This document shows positions 1 to 7,846 of a DNA stretch of 28,290 bases, piece by piece; position 1 is the stretch's first letter, and every line of letters begins with the position of its first letter. The notes beneath the pieces were generated by a model. The model saw only the letters and a program-made list of their open reading frames with translations. It had not been told where the DNA came from and searched no databases. The DNA lies in the NCBI GenBank assembly GCA_964401355.1, contig CAYNYJ010000047.1, positions 1 through 28,290 of the forward strand, read 5' to 3'. A program made the position numbers and the translations under genes. This stretch comes from SZUA-152 sp964401355 (GTDB lineage: Bacteria; Pseudomonadota; Gammaproteobacteria; SZUA-152).

Positions 1-52
1 TGACGGTGGATTTAAGTAACATGAGTAGTATTCATTATTAGTGACTTGTTAG

Positions 53-175
53 TATCTTGCGTGGTTACCCAATTCGCGGCTCGAAATTATTGCTAATGCG
101 GGACACTACCCAATACAGGAGGCACCCGTGAATCTGGTAACGGTTATGGAAGCCTTTATGAAAGAGCCTATCTGA
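53..175 (+). pseudogene. C-terminal remnant of an alpha/beta hydrolase
   Basis: An open frame of 40 codons ends with TGA at 173-175. It reads as the typical tail of an alpha/beta hydrolase: the motif NAGHYPIQEAP (about codons 16-26) carries the histidine that closes the Ser-Asp-His triad, and it is followed by a short final helix (VMEAFMKE). Upstream the same frame has stops at 17-19, 26-28 and 50-52. Neither other forward frame carries the Asp-containing motif that normally precedes this region. It is therefore most likely a decayed or truncated gene, although the window edge hides what lies further upstream. The likeness is from recognition of the family only. Confidence 0.6.
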
Positions 176-208
176 CGATCAAAACAGGCGTTGAGTTTAT
201 GTCGCTCG

Positions 209-799
209 CTACGCTCGGCGGGAATGGCAAAAACAGCCCACCTCGTGGTCGTTCACCATGCCCACTGCCTGCATGAAGGCATAGCAAATGGTGGGGCCGA
301 CAAACTTGAAACCACGTTGTTGCAGAGCCTTGGACATCGCCACCGACTCCGCAGTTTTGGCGGGAATGTCCTGCCACGTTGCCCACTGGTTGATCAGCGG
401 TTCAGCGCCAACAAAACGCCACAGAAAATCACTAAAGCTCGCCTGTTCCGTCTGCAAATATCTTTCCAGTTTGAGGCAGGCCTTGGCATTGCCAATCGCC
501 GCCGCGATCTTAAGCTTGTTACGTACAATGCCTTCGTTTTTCATCAACTGTGCCACCTTGCGGGAATCGTAACGGGCAATCTTCGCAGCATCGAAATCAT
601 CAAAGGCCGCGCGATAATGCTCGCGTTTTTTGAGAATGGTGATCCAGCTCAAGCCGGCCTGCGCCCCTTCCAGCAACAGCATCTCAAACAGGCGCTGGTC
701 GTCGTAAACCGGCACGCCCCATTCGTCATCGTGATAAGCCGTGTAGAGCGCATTATCTGCGGGCACCCAGGCGCAACGTTGTTTGGTCTGCTTGCTCAT
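209..799 (-). CDS. tag: DNA-3-methyladenine glycosylase I
   Basis: This 196-residue protein matches Tag, a base-excision repair enzyme that removes 3-methyladenine from alkylated DNA. The length is close to the E. coli enzyme (187 aa). The family's zinc ligands are visible as Cys9, His23, His185 and Cys189. The conserved block LEGAQAGLSW (about residues 43-52) forms the base-binding pocket and includes Glu44, the counterpart of the key acidic residue. The signature GFKFVGPTICYAFMQA is near the C-terminus. The ATG at 799 has an AAGGA-like site just upstream. It lies 18 bp downstream of moaC and is probably cotranscribed with it. A link between molybdopterin synthesis and alkylation repair is not obvious, so the pairing may be only positional. 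Confidence 0.95.
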   Translation of the reverse strand: MSKQTKQRCAWVPADNALYTAYHDDEWGVPVYDDQRLFEMLLLEGAQAGLSWITILKKREHYRAAFDDFDAAKIARYDSRKVAQLMKNEGIVRNKLKIAAAIGNAKACLKLERYLQTEQASFSDFLWRFVGAEPLINQWATWQDIPAKTAESVAMSKALQQRGFKFVGPTICYAFMQAVGMVNDHEVGCFCHSRRA

Positions 800-817
800 G
801 ATCCTTTTTACCCTAAA

Positions 818-1318
818 TTAGGAAGCGTCCGCATCACGCCGCCATACCCCCGACTTACCGCCGCGCTTTTCCAGCAGGCCGATGTCCGACATCACCATGC
901 CGCGATCCACCGCTTTGCACATGTCGTACACCGTGAGCAGGGCAATCTGCACCGCGGTGAGTGCCTCCATCTCCACCCCGGTCTGGCCACTGGTGTGCAC
1001 CGTGGCTTGACACCACACGGCGTTGTCGCCTTCATTCGTTTGCAAATCCACCGCCACCTTGGTGATCGCCAGCGGATGACACAACGGAATCAACTCCGAG
1101 GTCTTTTTCGCCGCCATAATCCCCGCGATGCGCGCAATGCCCAACACATCACCCTTACCGTGCTGGCCGCTGGTGATCCGTTGCAGGGTCTCGGGCAGCA
1201 TGGTGATTTTACCTTCGGCCACGGCGACACGTTGAGTCACCGCCTTATCGCCCACATCCACCATGTGCACCTCACCGGCGGCGTTAAAATGCGTTAATTT
1301 CGAAGGGTCTTTAGCCAT
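818..1318 (-). CDS. moaC: Cyclic pyranopterin monophosphate synthase MoaC
   Basis: MoaC works with MoaA in the first step of molybdenum cofactor synthesis and forms cyclic pyranopterin monophosphate from the GTP-derived intermediate. The 166-residue product has the family start (KLTHFNAAGEVHMVDVGDK), the central LIPLCHPL motif and the C-terminal block MEALTAVQIALLTVYDMCKA with its active-site lysine. Two adjacent ATGs are possible, at 1321 and 1318. The second is chosen because a GGA-type ribosome site (GTGGA) lies at better spacing from it. The gene is divergent from moaD across about 100 bp and is followed by tag. moaA and moaB are not in this window. Confidence 0.95.
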   Translation of the reverse strand: MAKDPSKLTHFNAAGEVHMVDVGDKAVTQRVAVAEGKITMLPETLQRITSGQHGKGDVLGIARIAGIMAAKKTSELIPLCHPLAITKVAVDLQTNEGDNAVWCQATVHTSGQTGVEMEALTAVQIALLTVYDMCKAVDRGMVMSDIGLLEKRGGKSGVWRRDADAS

Positions 1319-1321
1319 CAT

Positions 1322-1421
1322 ATTATCCACGTGCTTTTTAAAAAATAACCAGAAACGAAGTATACTGTTTATGGTGACCCGACGGGTCGCATTCCATACG
1401 CCCAGTACCGAGAAAACCCGC
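1322..1421. promoter_or_regulatory. Divergent moaC / moaD intergenic region
   Basis: This 100-bp region must hold the promoters for moaC-tag (minus) and moaDE (plus). AGTATACT at 1359-1366 is an 8-bp palindrome containing TATACT, a good -10 hexamer, on both strands. No good -35 hexamer is seen at 16-18 bp on either side, so an activator may be needed (inference). A short inverted repeat, GACCC-GAC-GGGTC, lies at 1376-1388 between the -10 box and the moaD start and could be an operator or a leader hairpin. Confidence 0.35.
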
Positions 1422-1655
1422 ATGAGCATCACCGTCAAATTTTTCGCCAGTCTGCGCGAGGTCATCGGCAAGGCTGACACCGATATCACTGCCGATAACA
1501 TTGGCACGGCCGCCAACGTCTGGGCCATCGTTACCGACAATCACGCCCCCATCAGCAACATGCTGGTCGCCATCAACATGGAATATGCCAGCCTCGATGA
1601 CACTGTAAAAGACGGCGACGAGGTGGCCTTCTTTCCACCGGTGACGGGAGGCTGA
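1422..1655 (+). CDS. moaD: Molybdopterin synthase small subunit MoaD
   Basis: This 77-residue protein has a ubiquitin-like fold and ends in Gly-Gly (PPVTGG). The terminal glycine is converted to the thiocarboxylate that donates sulfur to cyclic pyranopterin monophosphate. The start MSITVKFFASLREVIG is typical of MoaD. The ATG at 1422 is chosen because the longer open frame upstream (from 1263) has no family similarity and runs over the divergent moaC start. moaE begins 2 bp after the stop, so the two molybdopterin synthase subunits are translationally linked. Confidence 0.95.
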   Translation: MSITVKFFASLREVIGKADTDITADNIGTAANVWAIVTDNHAPISNMLVAINMEYASLDDTVKDGDEVAFFPPVTGG

Positions 1656-1657
1656 CC

Positions 1658-2113
1658 ATGTCTGTAGAATTACGCGAACCGGTGCAATTGCGCAAAGACA
1701 GCTTCGACCCCTGGCAGGCATTACAGGCCTATCAAAATACCAAACCGGAATTAGCAGGCAAGTTTGGCGCCACCTCCATCTTCATCGGCACCCTGCGTGA
1801 TTTCAACGACGGCTCCAACGTGCAAGGCATGACCCTAGAACACTACCCGGCAATGACCCAAAAGCACCTCGACGCTATTTCAGCTGAGGCCAAACAACGT
1901 TGGGATATTCTCGACACGCTAATCATTCATCGCTACGGCAACATCCAACCCAACGACTCCATCGTATTATTGGCCGTGTGGTCCGCGCATCGCAACGAGG
2001 CCTTTGAGGCCTGCCGATACCTGATTGAAGAATTAAAAAATCGTGCACCGTTTTGGAAGCAAGAGCAGACGGAGGATGGGACACGATGGGTGGAACACAA
2101 TACACCGGGGTGA
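1658..2113 (+). CDS. moaE: Molybdopterin synthase catalytic subunit MoaE
   Basis: This is the large subunit of molybdopterin synthase, which with thiocarboxylated MoaD places the dithiolene sulfurs. The 151 residues show the family landmarks: FIGTLRDFNDGSNVQGMTLEHYP in the first half, the HRYG motif, WSAHRNEAFEACRYLIEELKNRAPFWKQE with the catalytic lysines, and a final W. GGGAGG near 1646-1652 serves as ribosome binding site from within the end of moaD. Length and start agree with E. coli MoaE (150 aa). Together with moaC this covers most late steps of cofactor assembly. Confidence 0.96.
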   Translation: MSVELREPVQLRKDSFDPWQALQAYQNTKPELAGKFGATSIFIGTLRDFNDGSNVQGMTLEHYPAMTQKHLDAISAEAKQRWDILDTLIIHRYGNIQPNDSIVLLAVWSAHRNEAFEACRYLIEELKNRAPFWKQEQTEDGTRWVEHNTPG

Positions 2114-2202
2114 TTACCGGAAAGTTCCTGTGTGGTTTCTCAGCCAGGCAAGCTCTGATGATTTCTTTATTTTTACCGGAAGGCTGCAAGTTACTTTTCT
2201 TT

Positions 2203-2225
2203 GTTAGTCCAATGAAGGGGCTAAC
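2203..2225. repeat. Imperfect inverted repeat downstream of moaE
   Basis: GTTAGTCC and GGGCTAAC form an 8-bp stem with one G-U pair and a 7-nt loop. No T-run follows on either strand, so it is not a standard intrinsic terminator. It lies between the converging moaE and glmS and may be a weak terminator or part of a decayed mobile element. Confidence 0.35.
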
Positions 2226-2271
2226 AATAGGCAAATACACAGAAAAGAGTATAGCCCCACTCCGGGTGGTT

Positions 2272-2308
2272 AGAAAATGATCCAGGGGCACTCAGAAATC
2301 GTTCCAGG
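2272..2308. repeat. Two 15-bp direct repeats, possible insertion-sequence end remnant
   Basis: AGAAAATGATCCAGG (2272-2286) and AGAAATCGTTCCAGG (2294-2308) are near-identical direct repeats. Several elements of the IS21 family carry multiple repeats of this style (GAAAATGATCC-like) near their ends, so this may be a leftover terminus. No transposase reading frame is present. The assignment is from memory of such ends and is tentative. Confidence 0.25.
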
Positions 2309-2326
2309 CCACTAAGGAATGGATTA

Positions 2327-4159
2327 CTACTCCACGGTAACTGATTTGGCTAAATTACGCGGCTGATCAACATCCGTGCCTTTGAGTACCGCCACATGAT
2401 ACGCAAGCAGTTGCAAGGGGATGGTGTACACGATGGGTGACATGGCATCGTCCACCGGGGCAACATTTAATACCTGTATGCCTTCCGCCTGTTGCAGCTC
2501 GGAATTCATGTCAGCAAATACTAATAGCTCACCGCCACGAGCACGCACTTCCTGCAAGTTCGATTTCAATTTTTCCAGCAACTCGTTGTTAGGCGCGACG
2601 GCGATGATGGGCATGTTTTCATCCACCAATGCCAGCGGCCCATGTTTCAGTTCACCGGCGGGATAGGCTTCGGCGTGAATGTAAGAAATCTCTTTGAGTT
2701 TCAGCGCACCTTCCATCGCCACAGGATATTGCGCGCCGCGTCCGAGAAATAATGCGTTGTTTTTATCAGCGAACTGTTCAGCAATTTGTTGAATGGGTTT
2801 GTCGAGTTTTAGTACACGGTCAATTTCAGCCGGTAGCTTTTCTAGCTCTGCCACCATGCGGGCTTCGTCTTCTGCCGATAAGCCATTTCGTCGCCCCAAT
2901 GTAATCACCAACAGCATCAGTGCGACCAACTGTGTGGTGAATGCCTTGGTCGAGGCGACACCAATTTCTGGTCCCGCGCGCGTCAACAGCACCAGATCTG
3001 ACGCGCGCACCAGGGAGCTTTCCGGTACGTTGCAGATTGACAGGGAATGGCCGAAGCCCAGGCGTTTGGCTTCCTGTAATCCGGCCAGGGTGTCGGCGGT
3101 TTCACCCGACTGCGACAAGGTGACGATCAATGAGTTGTGGCGCACCACGGGCTTGCGATAGCGAAACTCACTCGCCACTTCGACACTACAAGGAATGCCG
3201 ACGATAGACTCCAGCCAGTAACGGCCAATCAAGCCGGCGTGATAACTGGTGCCACAGGCGATGATGTGTACGCCTTGTACCTTGTCGAAAATTGCCGGCG
3301 CTCCGGCCCCAAAGCACTCTTCAACGACCCGCCCGCCACTGATGCGTCCTTCCAGGGTATCCGCAATAGCACGCGGTTGTTCGAAAATTTCCTTGAGCAT
3401 GTAGTGGCGGTATTCGCCACGATCCACCGCTTCGGCCGACAACTCGCTTTCTTTGATGGGACGCTGCACTTCGTTAGCCTGTGCATCATAAATGACCAAA
3501 CGATCGCGGCGGATATCTGCAATGTCACCTTCTTCCAGAAAAATAAATCGTTGGGTAACCGGCAACAGGGCGGCGACATCCGAGGCAATAAAGAATTCAC
3601 CTATGCCTACGCCAATGACCAGCGGACTGCCTCTGCGCGCAGCAATCAGCCGCCCCTCTTCTTTTGAACTCACCACGCCAAGGGCATAGGCACCCTCAAA
3701 ATCGGCGACTGCGGCTTGCACTGCGGCCAACAAATCCAGTCCTTGATCAACGTGGTAATCATGAATCTGATGCACCACCACTTCGGTGTCTGTTTCCGAG
3801 GTGAATTTATGTCCGGCCAGGGTTTGCGCATTCCGCAAATGTTCGTGATTTTCGATGATGCCGTTATGCACGACCGACACTGTGTCTCGACAAATATGCG
3901 GGTGGGCATTGTTTTTACTGGGCACGCCGTGCGTCGCCCAACGGGTGTGGGCAATGCCCAGCTTGCCACTGATATTTCCCGCCATGGCATCCACCAGCAT
4001 CGCCACTTTTCCCATGGCGCGCACCCGATCCAGTTTTCCGGCAGCATCCAACACGGCAACACCGGCGGAATCATAGCCGCGATATTCAAGCCGTCGCAGT
4101 CCCTCTATCAAAATAGGGACAACGTCTCTATCTGCTACTGCGCCTACAATTCCACACAT
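2327..4159 (-). CDS. glmS: Glutamine-fructose-6-phosphate aminotransferase (isomerizing)
   Basis: GlmS makes glucosamine-6-phosphate from fructose-6-phosphate and glutamine, the first step towards UDP-GlcNAc, peptidoglycan and lipopolysaccharide. The 610-residue length matches E. coli (609). Cys2 (MCGIVGAV) is the amidotransferase nucleophile, and the first 220 or so residues form the class II glutaminase domain. Two sugar isomerase (SIS) domains follow, with motifs such as ACGTSYHAGL, SQSGETADT and HAEAYPAGELKHGP, and the C-terminus ends in the usual LAKSVTVE. It lies 82 bp downstream of glmU. No glmS ribozyme is seen, as expected in this group. There is no strong Shine-Dalgarno sequence before the ATG, which leaves room for control of translation by small RNAs (inference). 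Confidence 0.98.
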   Translation of the reverse strand: MCGIVGAVADRDVVPILIEGLRRLEYRGYDSAGVAVLDAAGKLDRVRAMGKVAMLVDAMAGNISGKLGIAHTRWATHGVPSKNNAHPHICRDTVSVVHNGIIENHEHLRNAQTLAGHKFTSETDTEVVVHQIHDYHVDQGLDLLAAVQAAVADFEGAYALGVVSSKEEGRLIAARRGSPLVIGVGIGEFFIASDVAALLPVTQRFIFLEEGDIADIRRDRLVIYDAQANEVQRPIKESELSAEAVDRGEYRHYMLKEIFEQPRAIADTLEGRISGGRVVEECFGAGAPAIFDKVQGVHIIACGTSYHAGLIGRYWLESIVGIPCSVEVASEFRYRKPVVRHNSLIVTLSQSGETADTLAGLQEAKRLGFGHSLSICNVPESSLVRASDLVLLTRAGPEIGVASTKAFTTQLVALMLLVITLGRRNGLSAEDEARMVAELEKLPAEIDRVLKLDKPIQQIAEQFADKNNALFLGRGAQYPVAMEGALKLKEISYIHAEAYPAGELKHGPLALVDENMPIIAVAPNNELLEKLKSNLQEVRARGGELLVFADMNSELQQAEGIQVLNVAPVDDAMSPIVYTIPLQLLAYHVAVLKGTDVDQPRNLAKSVTVE

Positions 4160-4241
4160 AAAATCAGTCTCTGGTTGCGGGTGTCAAAGATAAATGCCGA
4201 ACGCAAGGAGTAACGCCAGTCTCATATTAAACTTTAATGAT

Positions 4242-5660
4242 TTATTTTTTATGACTCGTTGGTTTTTTTACCGGCCGCTGCCAACCTTCCACCAGGATTT
4301 GTTTCGCCCGGCTGAGGGTCAAGGTATGTGCTGTCACGTCCTTGGTAATGGTGGAACCTGCGCCAATGGTCGCACCATCCGCAATAGTGACGGGTGCAAC
4401 TAGCTGTGTACTGGAGCCAATAAACACATCATTACCGATAATCGTTTGATGTTTATTGGCACCGTCGTAATTACAGGTAATGGTACCAGCGCCGATGTTG
4501 ACGTTACTGCCCATGGTGGTGTCGCCCACGTAACTTAAATGATTCACCTTGCTGCCATCAGCGATGTCGGATTTTTTAATCTCGACAAAATTACCCACTT
4601 TCACTTTATTCGCTAACTGGGTGAGTGGGCGCAAGCGCGCAAACGGGCCAATGCTACAATGTTCACCCACGACGCTGTCTTCCAACACGCAATTGGCATG
4701 CACTTGGCTGCCGTTACCAATGCGAACATTCTTCAGTAGGGTATTCGGGCCAATGCGCACACCCTCGGCAAGTTCAACACGGCCTTCGATAACAACATTG
4801 ATGTCGATTTCGACATCGCGACCCATCATCAGCTCACCGCGCAAATCAAAACGTGCGGGATCGCGCAGGGTCAACCCCTCTTCCATTAATTGGCGCGCCT
4901 GGCGTAATTGAAAGGCGCGTTCAAGCTCGGCCAGTTGGCGTTTGTTATTGACGCCTTCAATTTCACAAATCTCGGCAGGACTTGCGCTGGTGATGACAAC
5001 ACCCTCAGCCGCTGCCATAGCCACGATGTCCGTCAGATAAAATTCACCCTGGGCATTGTTGTTATCGAGCTGGGCTATCCAGCCTTTTAACAGGCTGGCC
5101 TTAACCGCCAACATACCGGTATTAATTTCATCGATGGCGAGCTGCTCCTGGCTCGCATCTTTTTGTTCGACGATGGCTTGCACGGCGCCGTTAGCATCGC
5201 GCACGATACGACCATAACCCGCCGGATCATCGAGTTTGGCGGTCAACAGCGCCAGCGCATCATCGCCATTTTCCAACACGCTAACCGCGATAAGACCCTG
5301 CAATGTTTCAACGGTAATCAGTGGCACATCGCCATAAAGCAGCAACACCAAATGATCATCGGAAATGGGCGGGAGAGCCTGCTCGACGGCATGTCCGGTA
5401 CCCCGCTGCTCGGTCTGCTCCACCCAGCAAAGGTCGTAGGCCGACAGTGCTTGTTGTACTTGTTCACCGCCATGGCCATAGACCACGTAAATATCCGAGG
5501 CATTCAGTTCCAGCGCATCTTTGATGACATGTTCAACCAAGGGCAGGCCCGCAATGCAGTGCAATACTTTGGGAAGACTGGATTTCATGCGTGTGCCCTG
5601 ACCGGCGGCCAGCACCACCACGCTTAAAGACGTTTTTACATACGTAGCAACTGAAGACAT
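4242..5660 (-). CDS. glmU: Bifunctional GlcNAc-1-P uridyltransferase / GlcN-1-P acetyltransferase
   Basis: GlmU carries out the last two steps to UDP-GlcNAc. The N-terminal half has the nucleotidyltransferase signature LAAGQGTRM (residues 17-25) followed by LPKVLH, plus GTGHAVEQA and LYGDVPL. The C-terminal half is a left-handed parallel beta-helix of hexapeptide repeats (for example IGNGSQVHANCVLEDSVVGE) with the acetyltransferase motif FVEIKKSDIADGSKVNHLSY. From the ATG at 5660 the product is 472 aa, slightly longer than E. coli (456). A longer frame starts with TTG at 5702 but has no family support. It follows atpC after a terminator, so it probably has its own promoter in 5661-5756. Confidence 0.97.
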   Translation of the reverse strand: MSSVATYVKTSLSVVVLAAGQGTRMKSSLPKVLHCIAGLPLVEHVIKDALELNASDIYVVYGHGGEQVQQALSAYDLCWVEQTEQRGTGHAVEQALPPISDDHLVLLLYGDVPLITVETLQGLIAVSVLENGDDALALLTAKLDDPAGYGRIVRDANGAVQAIVEQKDASQEQLAIDEINTGMLAVKASLLKGWIAQLDNNNAQGEFYLTDIVAMAAAEGVVITSASPAEICEIEGVNNKRQLAELERAFQLRQARQLMEEGLTLRDPARFDLRGELMMGRDVEIDINVVIEGRVELAEGVRIGPNTLLKNVRIGNGSQVHANCVLEDSVVGEHCSIGPFARLRPLTQLANKVKVGNFVEIKKSDIADGSKVNHLSYVGDTTMGSNVNIGAGTITCNYDGANKHQTIIGNDVFIGSSTQLVAPVTIADGATIGAGSTITKDVTAHTLTLSRAKQILVEGWQRPVKKPTSHKK

Positions 5661-5754
5661 GAGGCAAACAAATCCTTTGTAATCAATAAGATTTACACGC
5701 AAACACGCAGTATGTCGTGCTTGCTAGGGTGTGCTTGGTACAATACTACCACCA

Positions 5755-5785
5755 ATAAAAAAGGGCGGTAAAAACCGCCCTTTAG
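5755..5785 (-). terminator. Intrinsic terminator of the atp operon
   Basis: On the minus strand a perfect stem of AAAGGGCGGT and ACCGCCCTTT with a short A/T loop is followed by a T-run (TTTTTTATT). It lies about 30 bp after the atpC stop and before glmU, and is the clear end of the atp transcript. Confidence 0.9.
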
Positions 5786-5815
5786 TGTACTGCATTTTGC
5801 TTTCGATGCCGGTGG

Positions 5816-6244
5816 CTACTGACCCATCTTCTTGCGCAAGCGCGAAATGGCTTGCAACTGCGCCATGGCCTCGGCCAGTTCTGCGGTAGCCGCGGCATAG
5901 TCGATGTCATCCTTTTGATCAGACAACAGCTTTTCAGCCCGCTCTTTAGCCTCAAGGGCGGCAGCTTCATCGATGTCACCGGCACGCTGCACGGTATCCG
6001 CCAGAATGGTCACGGCTTCAGGCTGAATTTCCAGCATGCCGCCCGATACATACAACACCACCTCTTCATCACCCTGCTCGGTGATAATGCGCACTTCACC
6101 GGGCTTGATACGAGTCAGCAGCGGTGCGTGACGCGGATAAATACCCAGATCACCCATCACACCCGGTGCGAACAGCATCGTCGCCGGACCCGAGAAAATC
6201 TCTTCCTCCGCACTGACAACATCTACATGCATAGTCATAGCCAT
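5816..6244 (-). CDS. atpC: ATP synthase F1 subunit epsilon
   Basis: The epsilon subunit is part of the central stalk and inhibits ATP hydrolysis. The 142-residue product has the N-terminal beta-sandwich (VDVVSAEEEIFSG, GDLGIYPRHAPLLT, YVSGGMLEIQP) and a C-terminal helical hairpin (about residues 90-140). The first ATG at 6244 is chosen because AGGA lies 8 nt upstream; ATGs two and four codons later are alternatives. The Shine-Dalgarno sequence sits in the last of three 13-bp tandem repeats. It is the last gene of the operon. Confidence 0.97.
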   Translation of the reverse strand: MAMTMHVDVVSAEEEIFSGPATMLFAPGVMGDLGIYPRHAPLLTRIKPGEVRIITEQGDEEVVLYVSGGMLEIQPEAVTILADTVQRAGDIDEAAALEAKERAEKLLSDQKDDIDYAAATAELAEAMAQLQAISRLRKKMGQ

Positions 6245-6249
6245 ATCTT

Positions 6250-6288
6250 CTTTCCTTACAACCTTTCTTTACAACCTTTCTTTACAAC
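6250..6288 (-). repeat. Three 13-bp tandem repeats before atpC
   Basis: On the minus strand GTTGTAAAGAAAG occurs twice exactly and a third time as GTTGTAAGGAAAG. The single A-to-G change in the copy nearest the start creates the AGGA used as atpC ribosome site. Confidence 0.9.
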
Positions 6289-6300
6289 AGAGAGCCTAAG

Positions 6301-6320
6301 ACCTTAAGCGACCTTAAGCG
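6301..6320. repeat. 10-bp duplication at the end of atpD
   Basis: ACCTTAAGCG is present twice in tandem. The atpD stop codon (TAA at 6316-6314 on the minus strand) lies in the copy nearer the gene, so the duplication has added a second TTAAG behind the stop without changing the protein. Confidence 0.8.
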
Positions 6321-7693
6321 AGTGTCTTGGCTTTTTCGACGGCTTCTTCGATGCCGCCGACCATGTAGAACGCCTGTTCTGGCAGTCTGTCATGCTCACC
6401 ATCAATGATGGCCTTGAAGCCCGCGATGGTGTCTTTGAGGCTCACGTACTTGCCCGGTGCACCGGTAAAGATTTCCGCCACAAAGAACGGCTGCGACAGG
6501 AAGCGTTGCAGCTTACGGGCACGGTTGACGGACATTTTGTCTTCTTCAGACAGTTCATCCATACCCAAAATCGCGATGATGTCTTTCAGCTCTTTATAAC
6601 GCTGCAGGGTACCCTGTACGGCACGTGCAACATTGTAGTGCTCTTCACCGATCACCAGCGGATCCAACTGACGCGAGGTGGAATCCAACGGATCCACCGC
6701 CGGATAGATACCCAACTCAGCAATCTGGCGCGACAACACCAAGGTGGCATCCAAATGAGCAAAGGTGGTGGCCGGAGACGGATCGGTCAAATCATCGGCA
6801 GGCACGTAAACAGCCTGGAACGAGGTGATGGAACCGGTTTTGGTGGAAGTGATGCGTTCTTGCAGAGCGCCCATTTCTTCCGCCAGGGTCGGCTGGTAAC
6901 CCACCGCAGAAGGCATACGACCCAGCAGTGCGGAGACCTCGGTACCGGCCAGGGTGTAACGGTAAATGTTGTCCACGAACAACAACACTTCGCGACCTTC
7001 GTCACGGAAATGCTCAGCCATAGTCAAGCCGGTCAGCGCCACGCGCAAACGGTTACCCGGAGGCTCATTCATCTGACCGTATACCAGCGCCACTTTGTCC
7101 AGCACGCCGCCTTCTTCCATCTCGTAGTAGAAGTCATTGCCTTCACGAGTACGTTCACCCACACCGGCGAACACGGAGAAGCCACTATGCTCAACGGCGA
7201 TATTACGAATCAGTTCCATCAGCGTCACGGTCTTGCCCACACCCGCACCACCGAACAGACCGATTTTACCGCCCTTGGCGATAGGCATGATCAAATCGAT
7301 AACCTTGATACCGGTTTCGAGAATATCGAGACTGGCGGACTGTTCATCAAAGGCCGGTGGCTTGCGATGAATCGGCATGTACTTTTCAGCAGGAACTTCG
7401 CCGGCGTTATCAATCGGCCGACCCAACACGTCCATGATACGTCCCAGCGTACCCTGGCCCACAGGCACCTGAATCGGTGCGCCGGTGCCATCCGCAGACA
7501 TGCCGCGTTTCAGGCCATCGGTAGTGCCCATGGCGATGCAGCGTACTACGCCGTCACCTAATTGCTGTTGTACTTCCAAGGTCAGATCGACGTCGTTCAA
7601 CTTTAGCGCGTCGTAGATCTTCGGCAATGAATCACGCGGGAATTCCACGTCGACCACGGCGCCGATGATTTGTACAATATTTCCTGAACTCAT
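6314..7693 (-). CDS. atpD: ATP synthase F1 subunit beta
   Basis: This is the catalytic subunit of F1. The 459 residues start MSSGNIVQIIGAVVDVEFP, have the Walker A motif GGAGVGKT at 148-155, the GERTREGNDFYYEM block, the Walker B region and the DELSEED motif (MDELSEEDK) near residue 380 that contacts the gamma subunit. The start at 7693 agrees with the family and has AGAGGA 7 nt upstream. The open frame continues 29 codons upstream into the intergenic region, without similarity. It lies between atpG and atpC in standard order. Confidence 0.99.
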   Translation of the reverse strand: MSSGNIVQIIGAVVDVEFPRDSLPKIYDALKLNDVDLTLEVQQQLGDGVVRCIAMGTTDGLKRGMSADGTGAPIQVPVGQGTLGRIMDVLGRPIDNAGEVPAEKYMPIHRKPPAFDEQSASLDILETGIKVIDLIMPIAKGGKIGLFGGAGVGKTVTLMELIRNIAVEHSGFSVFAGVGERTREGNDFYYEMEEGGVLDKVALVYGQMNEPPGNRLRVALTGLTMAEHFRDEGREVLLFVDNIYRYTLAGTEVSALLGRMPSAVGYQPTLAEEMGALQERITSTKTGSITSFQAVYVPADDLTDPSPATTFAHLDATLVLSRQIAELGIYPAVDPLDSTSRQLDPLVIGEEHYNVARAVQGTLQRYKELKDIIAILGMDELSEEDKMSVNRARKLQRFLSQPFFVAEIFTGAPGKYVSLKDTIAGFKAIIDGEHDRLPEQAFYMVGGIEEAVEKAKTLA

Positions 7694-7717
7694 GTTTAAG
7701 TCCTCTTTAAAAATTTC

Positions 7718-7843
7718 AGATAAAAGATAAAAGGGTAAAGATACAAGTAAAAGATAAAACCAGATTTTGCGTATGCTCACGATTAGTTAACTCGTGCGCC
7801 GCACATCTTGTAACTTTCATCTTTTATCTTTCCTCTTGTATCT
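7718..7843. repeat. Imperfect long inverted repeat between atpG and atpD
   Basis: The 153-bp gap between atpG and atpD holds two A/G-rich arms in opposite orientation: AGATAAAAGATAAAAGGG and following bases from 7718 to about 7760, and the complement of a related sequence at 7805-7843. Both arms reuse short words (GATAAAAG, GATACAAG). In the operon transcript they could pair into a long imperfect hairpin just upstream of the atpD ribosome site. Arm identity is roughly three quarters by eye. Confidence 0.5.
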
Positions 7844-7846
7844 GCT

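Noticed and set aside
191..1297. 368-codon plus-strand open frame opposite tag and moaC
   Set aside because: It is the antisense shadow of two well-supported genes and has no family likeness.
1323..1331. DnaA-box-like TTATCCACG in the moaC-moaD gap
   Set aside because: A single near-match with no cluster or AT-rich unwinding region, so not evidence of an origin despite the nearby origin-linked genes.
5661..5756. Possible glmU promoter
   Set aside because: glmU must be transcribed after the atp terminator, but no hexamer pair with good spacing could be picked with confidence.
6392..7561. 389-codon plus-strand frame opposite atpD
   Set aside because: Antisense shadow of a highly conserved GC-rich gene; the sequence is His/Gln/Arg-rich with no recognisable domain.
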